Assembly: GCF_000614145.1 (NCBI RefSeq)
Contig: NZ_BAKK01000001.1
Coordinates: 62,001-126,000 of the forward strand
DNA: 64,000 bases
DNA from: Bacteroides faecichinchillae JCM 17102
Lineage (GTDB): Bacteria; Bacteroidota; Bacteroidia; Bacteroidales; Bacteroidaceae
Direction of reading: 5' to 3'
The position numbers were made by a program, and so were the translations under genes. Under the pieces are notes generated by a model. That model was not told the origin of the DNA and ran no database searches. It was given only the letters and a program-made list of their open reading frames with translations. Positions 56,972-64,000 of the stretch are shown in pieces (within the stretch, counting starts at the first letter, position 1; each line of letters begins with the position of its first letter).

Positions 56972-57017
56972 AAAAAATGCGTTGATACATTGTTATAATG
57001 TTATCAACGCATTTTTT
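56972..57017. terminator. Bidirectional terminator before lepA
   Basis: Perfect 16-bp stem (56972-56987 with 57002-57017) starting in six A and ending in six T. Confidence 0.85.
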
Positions 57018-57034
57018 ATATTCCATCATTTACG

Positions 57035-57042
57035 TATCTTTG
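57035..57042 (+). promoter_or_regulatory. -7 box of lepA
   Basis: TATCTTTG, perfect, 36 bases before ATG 57078. Confidence 0.6.
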
Positions 57043-57077
57043 CACACCGAAAAAGATAAAATAAATTAGAATTCCGT

Positions 57078-58859
57078 ATGAAGAAAATACGAAACTTTTG
57101 CATTATTGCTCATATAGACCATGGTAAATCGACTTTAGCAGACCGCTTGCTAGAATTTACTAATACAATTCAGGTAACAACCGGGCAGATGCTTGATGAT
57201 ATGGACTTGGAGAAAGAAAGAGGTATCACGATCAAGAGTCATGCTATTCAAATGGAATATACCTATAAAGGTGAAAAGTATATCCTTAATCTGATTGACA
57301 CTCCAGGACATGTGGACTTTTCGTATGAAGTATCTCGTTCCATTGCTGCTTGTGAAGGTGCGTTACTGATTGTAGATGCTTCGCAGGGTGTACAGGCACA
57401 GACTATCTCTAATCTGTATATGGCTATAGAACATGATCTTGAAATAATTCCTATTATTAATAAATGCGATATGGCAAGTGCCATGCCCGAAGAAGTGGAA
57501 GACGAAATTGTCGAACTGTTGGGATGTAAGCGGGAAGAAATTATTCGTGCATCCGGAAAAACGGGGATGGGAGTTGAAGAAATCTTGACGGCCGTAATCG
57601 AACGTATTCCTCATCCTGAAGGAGATGAAGAAGCTCCGTTACAAGCATTGATTTTCGACTCTGTATTTAATTCTTTCCGTGGGATTATTGCCTATTTTAA
57701 AATTGAGAACGGAGTAATACGTGCGGGGGACAAAGTGAAGTTTTTCAATACTGGTAAGGAGTATGAGGCAGATGAAGTAGGGGTACTGAAGATGGAGATG
57801 GTTCCACGTAAGGAGCTTCGTACAGGTGATGTGGGATATATCATTTCTGGAATCAAGACTTCGAAGGAAGTGAAAGTAGGAGATACTATTACACATGTAG
57901 CTCGTCCTTGCAGCAAAGCTATTGCAGGCTTTGAAGAGGTGAAGCCTATGGTATTTGCCGGGGTATATCCGATTGAAGCCGAAGAGTTCGAAGACTTGCG
58001 TGCTTCGTTAGAGAAATTACAATTGAACGACGCTTCTTTAACTTTCCAACCGGAATCGTCATTGGCTTTAGGTTTTGGTTTCCGTTGCGGTTTCTTGGGA
58101 TTGCTCCATATGGAGATTGTGCAGGAACGTCTCGATCGTGAGTTCAATATGAATGTGATTACGACGGTTCCGAACGTTTCTTATATGATTTATGATAAGC
58201 AGGGAGAAGTAAAGGAAGTGCACAATCCCGGAGGTATGCCCGATCCGACTTTAATTGATCATATTGAAGAACCATATATCAAAGCTTCTATTATAACGAC
58301 TACAGATTATATCGGTCCTATTATGACGCTTTGTTTGGGTAAGCGTGGTGAGTTAATCAAACAAGAATATATTTCGGGCAATCGGGTAGAAATATTTTAT
58401 AATATGCCTTTGGGAGAAATCGTTATTGATTTCTATGATCGACTTAAGAGTATTTCAAAAGGATATGCTTCATTTGATTATCATCCGGATGGTTTCCGTC
58501 CTTCAAAACTTGTAAAACTGGATATCATGCTGAATGGTGAGCCAGTGGATGCGCTTTCTACATTGATCCATTTTGATAATGCGTATGATATGGGTCGCCG
58601 GATGTGTGAGAAATTGAAAGAGTTGATTCCTCGTCAGCAGTTTGAAATAGCAATTCAAGCGGCTATTGGTGCTAAGATTATAGCACGTGAGACGATAAAG
58701 GCTGTCCGTAAGGACGTAACGGCAAAATGTTATGGTGGTGACGTAAGCCGTAAGCGAAAGTTGCTTGAAAAGCAGAAAAAAGGAAAGAAACGAATGAAAC
58801 AAATTGGTAACGTGGAGGTGCCTCAGAAAGCCTTCCTCGCTGTACTGAAGCTGGATTAA
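57078..58859 (+). CDS. lepA: Elongation factor 4
   Basis: 593 residues. GTPase motifs [15 protein letters not shown] (G1), ERGITIK (G2), DTPGHVDF (G3), NKCDM (G4). The LepA-specific C-terminal domain ends [20 protein letters not shown]. Acts on elongating ribosomes and subunit assembly. Full length. Confidence 0.98.
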   Translation: MKKIRNFCIIAHIDHGKSTLADRLLEFTNTIQVTTGQMLDDMDLEKERGITIKSHAIQMEYTYKGEKYILNLIDTPGHVDFSYEVSRSIAACEGALLIVDASQGVQAQTISNLYMAIEHDLEIIPIINKCDMASAMPEEVEDEIVELLGCKREEIIRASGKTGMGVEEILTAVIERIPHPEGDEEAPLQALIFDSVFNSFRGIIAYFKIENGVIRAGDKVKFFNTGKEYEADEVGVLKMEMVPRKELRTGDVGYIISGIKTSKEVKVGDTITHVARPCSKAIAGFEEVKPMVFAGVYPIEAEEFEDLRASLEKLQLNDASLTFQPESSLALGFGFRCGFLGLLHMEIVQERLDREFNMNVITTVPNVSYMIYDKQGEVKEVHNPGGMPDPTLIDHIEEPYIKASIITTTDYIGPIMTLCLGKRGELIKQEYISGNRVEIFYNMPLGEIVIDFYDRLKSISKGYASFDYHPDGFRPSKLVKLDIMLNGEPVDALSTLIHFDNAYDMGRRMCEKLKELIPRQQFEIAIQAAIGAKIIARETIKAVRKDVTAKCYGGDVSRKRKLLEKQKKGKKRMKQIGNVEVPQKAFLAVLKLD

Positions 58860-58933
58860 GATACTGCCGCAAGATGATTTTTCAGAGTCTTTTTCTGAAC
58901 AAATCGTTTTGCGGTTAGTTTTTTATATACCAG

Positions 58934-58973
58934 GTGATTGCTCTCTGTCTACAGAGCTTTCCCGGGCAATCAC
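58934..58973 (+). promoter_or_regulatory. Structured leader before the antiporter gene
   Basis: Outer stem GTGATTGC (58934-58941) with GCAATCAC (58966-58973), inner stem CTCTG-TCTA-CAGAG (58943-58956). It lies 26 bases before ATG 58999. A cis-acting RNA is possible; I cannot assign it to a known class. Confidence 0.4.
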
Positions 58974-58998
58974 TAAGATTAAAAATATATTTATAAAT

Positions 58999-60177
58999 AT
59001 GAGAAAAGTTCTGTCTTTTTCGGGTTTCCTGATATTGGGACTCGTCATTTCACAATTTCTGCCTATGTTGGCAGGTAATAGTTATGGAACCGTCAAGCAA
59101 GTAGCGAATGTGCTACTCTATGTATGTCTTAGTTTTATAATGATTAATGTAGGTCGGGAGTTTGTTCTCGACAAGTCCCATTGGAAAAGTTATGCGCAGG
59201 ATTATTTTATAGCGATGGCTACTGCTGCTTTGCCTTGGTTTATGATTGCAATCTATTACGTTTTCGTATTGCTTCCACCCGAATATTGGAATAGTTGGGA
59301 GGCTTGGAAAGAAAATCTATTGCTTAGCCGTTTTGCTGCACCTACATCGGCAGGTATTTTGTTTACTATGTTGGCCGCTATCGGGTTAAAGTCAAGTTGG
59401 ATTTATAAGAAAATTCAAGTGCTGGCTATTTTTGATGACTTGGATACTATTATTTTAATGATTCCGCTTCAGATTATGATGATCGGATTGCGTTGGCAGT
59501 TGATTATTGTAGTAGTGATTGTATTTTGGCTTTTGGCAATTGGTTGGAGACAGTTGAATAAATATGATTGGCGTCAGGACTGGAAGGCAATTCTCTTTTA
59601 TTCGATACTTATTTTTCTGGCTACACAGTTACTTTATCTTGGTAGTAAGCAACTATACGGTGAAGAAGGAAGCATTCATATTGAGGTGTTATTACCGGCG
59701 TTTGTATTGGGTATGATTATGAAGCATAGGGAACATGATACTTCTGTAGAGAGGAAAGTATCTTCTGGAGTTTCTTTCTTTTTTATGTTTTTGGTAGGAA
59801 TGAGTATGCCTCATTTTATTGGAGTAAACTTTGCAGAAACACATACTAGTACTTATTCGGTTACTGGTTCACAGGAAATGATGTCATGGGGAATGATTTT
59901 GTTTCATGTAGTGATCGTATCCTTCCTTTCTAATATGGGAAAACTTTGCCCGATGTTCTTCTATCGTGGCCGTAAATTGAGTGAAAGACTTGCACTGTCT
60001 ATTGGTATGTTTACTCGTGGTGAAGTTGGAGCTGGGATTATATTTATCGCTTTAGGATATAATTTAGGTGGTCCAGCATTGGTTATTTCAGTTCTAACTT
60101 TGGTACTCAATTTAATTTTGACAGGAATATTCGTTCTTTGGGTGAAGAAACTTGCTTTAAGGAGTTATTCTAATTAA
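58999..60177 (+). CDS. Cation/proton antiporter-type membrane protein
   Basis: 392 residues from ATG 58999; an in-frame TTG at 58909 lies before the hairpin and is less likely. About eleven membrane helices with RFAAPTSAGILFTMLAAIGL, AIFDDLDTIILMIPLQIMMI and SIGMFTRGEVGAGIIFIALG, like CPA-type Na+/H+ antiporters (acidic pair in the fifth or sixth helix). Expels Na+ or K+ in exchange for protons. Monocistronic. Confidence 0.85.
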   Translation: MRKVLSFSGFLILGLVISQFLPMLAGNSYGTVKQVANVLLYVCLSFIMINVGREFVLDKSHWKSYAQDYFIAMATAALPWFMIAIYYVFVLLPPEYWNSWEAWKENLLLSRFAAPTSAGILFTMLAAIGLKSSWIYKKIQVLAIFDDLDTIILMIPLQIMMIGLRWQLIIVVVIVFWLLAIGWRQLNKYDWRQDWKAILFYSILIFLATQLLYLGSKQLYGEEGSIHIEVLLPAFVLGMIMKHREHDTSVERKVSSGVSFFFMFLVGMSMPHFIGVNFAETHTSTYSVTGSQEMMSWGMILFHVVIVSFLSNMGKLCPMFFYRGRKLSERLALSIGMFTRGEVGAGIIFIALGYNLGGPALVISVLTLVLNLILTGIFVLWVKKLALRSYSN

Positions 60178-60273
60178 AAAAAACGGTCATTGTAAATAAT
60201 TGCTTTTTCAATTGTTGAGTAGTCTTGTATAACGAAAAATTCTTTAGAAAAAGGTATAAAAATGAATAAAAGA

Positions 60274-60358
60274 AAACGAGACTGTCCCGCAAAAATGCAC
60301 CTCAAAAGTTGTTATTTAAATTTAAGGTGCATTTCAAAAGATGAGTTCTGTCTCGTTT
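60274..60358. terminator. Hairpin between convergent genes
   Basis: Outer stem AAACGAGAC (60274-60282) with GTCTCGTTT (60350-60358), inner stem AAATGCACCT (60293-60302) with AGGTGCATTT (60325-60334). Sits between the antiporter and acyltransferase stops and can serve both. Confidence 0.75.
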
Positions 60359-60361
60359 AGT

Positions 60362-61519
60362 TTATAATTTCCTATTTAAGAAGCGTTTAGCTAAATATCT
60401 TCTTATTGGTTCATCATATAGTTTCAAGCATAGATAAGCTAATAATATATTCCATGTGTAAACACACGATGCAACTTGCCAAGTCTCTTCGAGGGTGAAA
60501 AGTTGATTTTTGATCAACCATGCATAGAATAAATACATAAATGGATAATGTATCACATAGATTGGATATGATAGGTCTCCCAGAAACTTACATATCTTAG
60601 TTGATTTCTTGTCTGTGGTAGTGCCCGACGCTCCCAGCCAGAGAAGAATAGGGAAAGCTATGATAATGCAAAATGCTTCATAAATCCCATTTGTACAAAT
60701 AGGATCTGTACCTTCCAAATAAGGTACTGCGAATAAAAGAATTAATATAATTGTACATATCCAAAAAGCGCCTCTTATTTTGATAGCCTTGAATTTACGT
60801 GATAAGAGCATCCCCATAGAGAAAGGGAAAAGCATTCTCAATAATCCACCTACAAAGTTTATACCGTCCAAAGTCCAACCTACTCCTATGTTTCCATAAC
60901 CTGAGATATCAAGGATCGCGAATAATGCTAATGCTATCCCTAATAATACTACCAGTGCAGTAAGTGCCTTGTTTGACAAGCGACGAATAAATATAGCATA
61001 AAGAATATTTCCTATGTATTCAAAGAACAACGACCAACAAGGTCCGTTTAATGGGAACATTTCACCATTGCCACGGACTTCATAACCTACACCAGGCATC
61101 GCAGGAATGAAACATATGGTACAAAGGAGAGATAACATGATCATTGATATGTCAATATGTGTTCCGTCCCATTGCACGCAACCCTGAATATAGAATGTAA
61201 TAGCCCCTAGAACAGCCCCCATCACTACCATAGGATGAAGACGTATCAAACGGCGTTTAAAAAAATCTTTCATTGTAAAATTTTTCCCCCAGCGATCGTC
61301 ATATGCGTAACCGATAACAAAGCCTGAAAGGATGAAGAAAAAATCCACTGCTAAATATCCGTGATTGAAGCCTTCAATAGTACCACTACCACTGGCAAAA
61401 GCGTAACCTTCGAATATATGGTACCATATAACCATAAGTGCGGCTACACCACGAAGTCCGTCTAGAAGATCATAATGCGGCTTGGTGTCTGTAAAAGCTG
61501 CTGAAGAAATGCTTGACAT
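60362..61519 (-). CDS. Acyltransferase 3 family protein
   Basis: 385 residues, about ten membrane helices. Catalytic-type start HYDLLDGLRGVAALMVIWYH with GYLAVDFFFILSGFVIGYAY, and the RRLIRLHPMVV segment. Such proteins O-acetylate surface polysaccharides or lipids at the inner membrane. No glycan gene cluster nearby, so the target is unknown. Own -7 box at 61561. Confidence 0.93.
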   Translation of the reverse strand: MSSISSAAFTDTKPHYDLLDGLRGVAALMVIWYHIFEGYAFASGSGTIEGFNHGYLAVDFFFILSGFVIGYAYDDRWGKNFTMKDFFKRRLIRLHPMVVMGAVLGAITFYIQGCVQWDGTHIDISMIMLSLLCTICFIPAMPGVGYEVRGNGEMFPLNGPCWSLFFEYIGNILYAIFIRRLSNKALTALVVLLGIALALFAILDISGYGNIGVGWTLDGINFVGGLLRMLFPFSMGMLLSRKFKAIKIRGAFWICTIILILLFAVPYLEGTDPICTNGIYEAFCIIIAFPILLWLGASGTTTDKKSTKICKFLGDLSYPIYVIHYPFMYLFYAWLIKNQLFTLEETWQVASCVYTWNILLAYLCLKLYDEPIRRYLAKRFLNRKL

Positions 61520-61560
61520 TTGTTTTTTGTTATTTTAGTTAATATTTTCAGATGAGATGG

Positions 61561-61568
61561 CAAAGATA
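61561..61568 (-). promoter_or_regulatory. -7 box of the acyltransferase gene
   Basis: Minus strand TATCTTTG, perfect, 42 bases before the start. Confidence 0.55.
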
Positions 61569-61619
61569 CGGCTTCCAAAATGAAGTTTTTTTGCTTGAAA
61601 GCAAAAAGACCAATAAAAT

Positions 61620-62183
61620 CTATTTTTGGGCACGTACCCGGCTGAGTGTATAAATAGAAATACCTAAGAAAGCCGCTACATATTTCAGCTTCACTCGATT
61701 TACCAGCCCGGGGTAGCGCCGATTAAACTGTTCATATCGTTCTTTAGGTGAAAGTTGGAGTCTTTCTACAAACATGTGACTGAGTTCCTTATTTACGTTC
61801 TGATGCAGTATTCTACCCCAGTTGGCTATATCAATATATGTTTCGTAAAGAACATTCAGCTTGTCTATATGGATGACATAGATTTTACAATCCGAAAGAG
61901 TTTCAATACTCTCTACTGACGGCTGTTTGTAATATAATGAATCCATACCGAAAGTAATGTCACCCTCTTGACTGAACCAAGTAGTGGTGTCTTGTCCATT
62001 ATGATGAAAAACAGAACGAGTAACTCCTTCTTCAATGAAATAAACCAGTTGGTCTGTTACTCCCGATTGTACTATATAAGTGTTTTTGGGGTAATACTTT
62101 ATCTGCATGTTCGTTTGCAATACCTGAAGTGCTTCGTCGGAAACCGGGTAAACTTGTCTGATTTTGTCGATGATATTTTTCAT
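61620..62183 (-). CDS. Crp/Fnr family transcriptional regulator
   Basis: 187 residues. N-terminal cyclic-nucleotide-binding-type barrel (IKYYPKNTYIVQSGVTDQLV, YFIEEGVTRSVFHHNGQDTT), long dimer helix, and a short C-terminal helix-turn-helix (VKLKYVAAFLGISIYTLSRV). No Cys cluster as in Fnr. The HTH ends soon after the recognition helix, usual for the Bacteroidetes group. May control the acyltransferase next to it, but each has its own promoter. Confidence 0.93.
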   Translation of the reverse strand: MKNIIDKIRQVYPVSDEALQVLQTNMQIKYYPKNTYIVQSGVTDQLVYFIEEGVTRSVFHHNGQDTTTWFSQEGDITFGMDSLYYKQPSVESIETLSDCKIYVIHIDKLNVLYETYIDIANWGRILHQNVNKELSHMFVERLQLSPKERYEQFNRRYPGLVNRVKLKYVAAFLGISIYTLSRVRAQK

Positions 62184-62209
62184 TGAGGGGGATTTCGTTA
62201 TTCTACTTG

Positions 62210-62217
62210 CAAACTTA
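62210..62217 (-). promoter_or_regulatory. -7 box of the Crp/Fnr gene
   Basis: Minus strand TAAGTTTG, perfect, 27 bases before the start. Confidence 0.5.
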
Positions 62218-62427
62218 CGTAATTTTATTAATTCCTAAAAATTATCTATTTTAAATCCATAGATATATTAAGGTGCGAACCGTTGATACAGAATAAAAGC
62301 TCAATGGATAGAAAAACGATCTCCCAAAAAGTAGGTACGGAATATAAATAACAGACCACAAAGTTGCCCTAATTTTGTTATTATAATAAGGTGAGATAAA
62401 TATCTACTAATAACAATAGTTAAATAA

Positions 62428-62443
62428 CTACTTGTTTTAGTAG
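62428..62443. promoter_or_regulatory. Possible BlaI-type operator
   Basis: CTACT-N6-AGTAG inverted repeat about 40 bases upstream of the blaI-type promoter; a related GTAGTAC half-site lies at 62497-62503, at the expected start of transcription. BlaI-family repressors bind TAC/GTA dyads. Confidence 0.4.
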
Positions 62444-62483
62444 AATAACTGCTTTTATTAGTTGATTGTTTAAATATAAGTAT

Positions 62484-62491
62484 TATATTTG
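62484..62491 (+). promoter_or_regulatory. -7 box of the blaI-blaR unit
   Basis: TATATTTG, perfect, 32 bases before ATG 62523. Confidence 0.6.
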
Positions 62492-62522
62492 CACTGTAGT
62501 ACTAAATAATAGCATAAAAGAA

Positions 62523-62891
62523 ATGAAACGATTAACAGTAAAAGAGGAAGAGATTATGCGAATGTTTTGGGAGAATGGGCCTATGTTTGTTCGTGAACTA
62601 TTAGCATATTATGATGAGCCTAAACCGCACTATAATACGGTTTCTACGCTTGTGAGAGGTTTAGAAGAGAAAGGATTTGTAGGATATAAGCCTTATGGAA
62701 ATACTTATCAATATTATACACTTATTTCAGAGAAGGAGTATAAAAGTTCTGCTTTGAAAGATGTTATTTCACAGTATTATAATAACTCCTATGTTAATGT
62801 TGTGTCTTCATTTATCGAAGAAGAAGGTATGTCTGTTGATGAATTGAAAGCATTGATAGATAGTATTGAAAGAGGACGTACTAATAAATAG
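62523..62891 (+). CDS. BlaI/MecI/CopY family repressor
   Basis: 122 residues from ATG 62523; upstream in-frame codons overlap the promoter. Winged helix with LTVKEEEIMRMFWENGPMFV and PHYNTVSTLVRGLEEKGFVG, then a C-terminal dimer helix region. Normally represses itself and its partner until the M56 sensor protease cleaves it. The partner follows 60 bases downstream. Confidence 0.93.
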   Translation: MKRLTVKEEEIMRMFWENGPMFVRELLAYYDEPKPHYNTVSTLVRGLEEKGFVGYKPYGNTYQYYTLISEKEYKSSALKDVISQYYNNSYVNVVSSFIEEEGMSVDELKALIDSIERGRTNK

Positions 62892-62951
62892 TCTTTTACT
62901 TTTTAGGCTAATATATCTTAGAAGACATTCAATTTTAAATAAGTTGATACA

Positions 62952-64000
62952 ATGGGAGAGTTTTTGTTCTATTTACTGAAATCCGGATGTTTCCTGACCG
63001 TCTTTTATCTGCTTTTTAAGTTATTAATGAGTGGGACTACATTTTTTCGTTTTAACCGAGTGGTATTGATAGTCGGGATATTAGGATGTACTTTATTACC
63101 TTTGATAGAGTTTACTACTGTGGAGGAAACTCTTTTCACTGCTCCTTTGCGGACTATTCAAGAGGCTTTAGGTGATGAACAAAATATGGTGTATTTGGAT
63201 GGGGTGAATTGGGATATACAGTTGGATAAAAATGGAAATGAACAGTCCACGAATTGGTGTCCTGTTATTTTGGGGATTATTTATATTGTGGGCGCTTTAT
63301 TTACTTTATGTTGGTTGGTGGTTTCTCATTTTAGGATGCTTCAGTTAATCCGAACGGGAGAAATGCATCAATGTGGTAAATACAAATTAATGGTTGTTTC
63401 ACAATCGGTTTCATCTTTTTGCTGGGGAAAATATATTGTTGTTTCTGCTTTAGATTATTCCCGGCAAGTAAACGAAATATTACTTCATGAGACGATGCAT
63501 TTACGTTATCGTCATACGCTTGATTTATTACTTATGCAGTTCTTTTTGGCGTTTTTCTGGTTTAATCCGGTGATTTGGTTGCTGAAACGTGAACTACAAG
63601 AAGTGCATGAATTTGAAGCGGATAATGGAGTGCTCAATACAGGCATCGATGCAACAAGATATCAACTTTTATTGGTGAAGAAAGCTGTTGGTACAAGGCT
63701 CTACTCTATGGCTAACGGCTTTAATCACTCTAAACTTAAAAAACGTATTACTATGATGTTAAAAGAAAGAACAAACCGTTGGGCAAGGTTGAAATTATTA
63801 CTTATTGTGCCCGTAATGGCCGGGACGCTTTATGCGTTTGCACAGCCGGAAGTAAAAGCGACTTTAGCGCCTATTGTGGAAGAAGTCACTCAGCAAGGAC
63901 AGGAAGATTCTTATTGGGAACTGGTAAATTTCTTTAGTAATGAGGATCGTGCTTATCAAAGTCAATTGAAAGGTAAGAAGGGATCTCCTTTGCATACTAA
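62952..64000 (+). CDS. BlaR1/M56 family sensor metallopeptidase, 3' end outside window
   Basis: At least 349 residues, open at the window edge. N-terminal membrane helices (MGEFLFYLLKSGCFLTVFYL, RVVLIVGILGCTLLPLIEF), the zinc protease motif LLHETMHLRYRHT (HExxH) with EFEADNGV supplying the third ligand, then a helix (LLLIVPVMAGTLYAFA) and the start of an extracytoplasmic region. No penicillin-binding domain is seen so far; in Bacteroidetes this region is often a TonB-C-like or other domain. Works with the BlaI-type repressor. Confidence 0.93.
   Translation, partial: MGEFLFYLLKSGCFLTVFYLLFKLLMSGTTFFRFNRVVLIVGILGCTLLPLIEFTTVEETLFTAPLRTIQEALGDEQNMVYLDGVNWDIQLDKNGNEQSTNWCPVILGIIYIVGALFTLCWLVVSHFRMLQLIRTGEMHQCGKYKLMVVSQSVSSFCWGKYIVVSALDYSRQVNEILLHETMHLRYRHTLDLLLMQFFLAFFWFNPVIWLLKRELQEVHEFEADNGVLNTGIDATRYQLLLVKKAVGTRLYSMANGFNHSKLKKRITMMLKERTNRWARLKLLLIVPVMAGTLYAFAQPEVKATLAPIVEEVTQQGQEDSYWELVNFFSNEDRAYQSQLKGKKGSPLHT

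Noticed and set aside
57692..58147. 151-codon antisense frame inside lepA
   Set aside because: Shadow of a highly conserved sense gene.

Overview
The window is chromosomal DNA from a Bacteroides species, probably close to the B. thetaiotaomicron/B. ovatus group. The support is AT-rich DNA, many promoters with the Bacteroides -7 box TAnnTTTG, few Shine-Dalgarno sites, fimbrillin and NVEALA families, and core proteins typical of Bacteroidales. The species guess is inference from family knowledge.

Layout. 1-1.8 kb (minus): two fimbrillin-type lipoproteins, the second cut by the window edge. 1.9-6.8 kb (minus): pyrG, yidC and a MATE transporter. 7-8.5 kb: a DUF3078 protein. 8.5-12.4 kb is an accessory pocket: a long hairpin, a WecG-type glycosyltransferase dead from four in-frame stops, an Rpn-type nuclease/transposase, a possible HU-like remnant, and a full-length phage-type tail sheath gene with no other tail genes. 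12.5-18.2 kb: RseC-like gene and rnfBCDGEA (Na+/H+-pumping ferredoxin:NAD+ oxidoreductase), with a one-base frameshift in rnfA. 18.4-22.2 kb: galE, ispE (minus), dnaB.

22.2-49.6 kb is the most unusual part. Seven copies of one promoter element occur here. Each has a direct repeat TGGTC-N5-TGGTC at a 10-bp step, followed by a -33 TTTG and a -7 box. They head units encoding NVEALA peptides, TolB-like six-bladed beta-propeller lipoproteins, a transglutaminase-like/discoidin protein, a DUF4965 glutaminase-like lipoprotein, a divergent signal peptidase I, thioredoxin-like/DUF1573 lipoproteins, an O-antigen-ligase-like TPR membrane protein, and a tripartite RND efflux operon with two permeases. A membrane-anchored protein with a cytosolic OmpR/PhoB-like winged helix lies at the start of the locus and is the obvious candidate to read the element. 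The locus has been duplicated and is decaying: remnants of the DUF4965, signal peptidase, Trx-DUF1573 and propeller genes align with intact copies in the same window, and several remaining genes carry single-base frameshifts. My working hypothesis is one regulon for making, processing and sensing or exporting small Cys-containing secreted peptides at the cell envelope.

49.9-60.2 kb returns to core genes: pheT, yebC, a TSCPD protein, mntH, xth, yjbQ (minus), a C-GCAxxG-C-C protein, a small winged-helix protein, lepA and a cation/proton antiporter. 60.3-64 kb: an acyltransferase-3 and a Crp/Fnr regulator (both minus), then a BlaI-type repressor and a BlaR1-type M56 metallopeptidase running off the end. 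I saw no rRNA, tRNA or CRISPR array.
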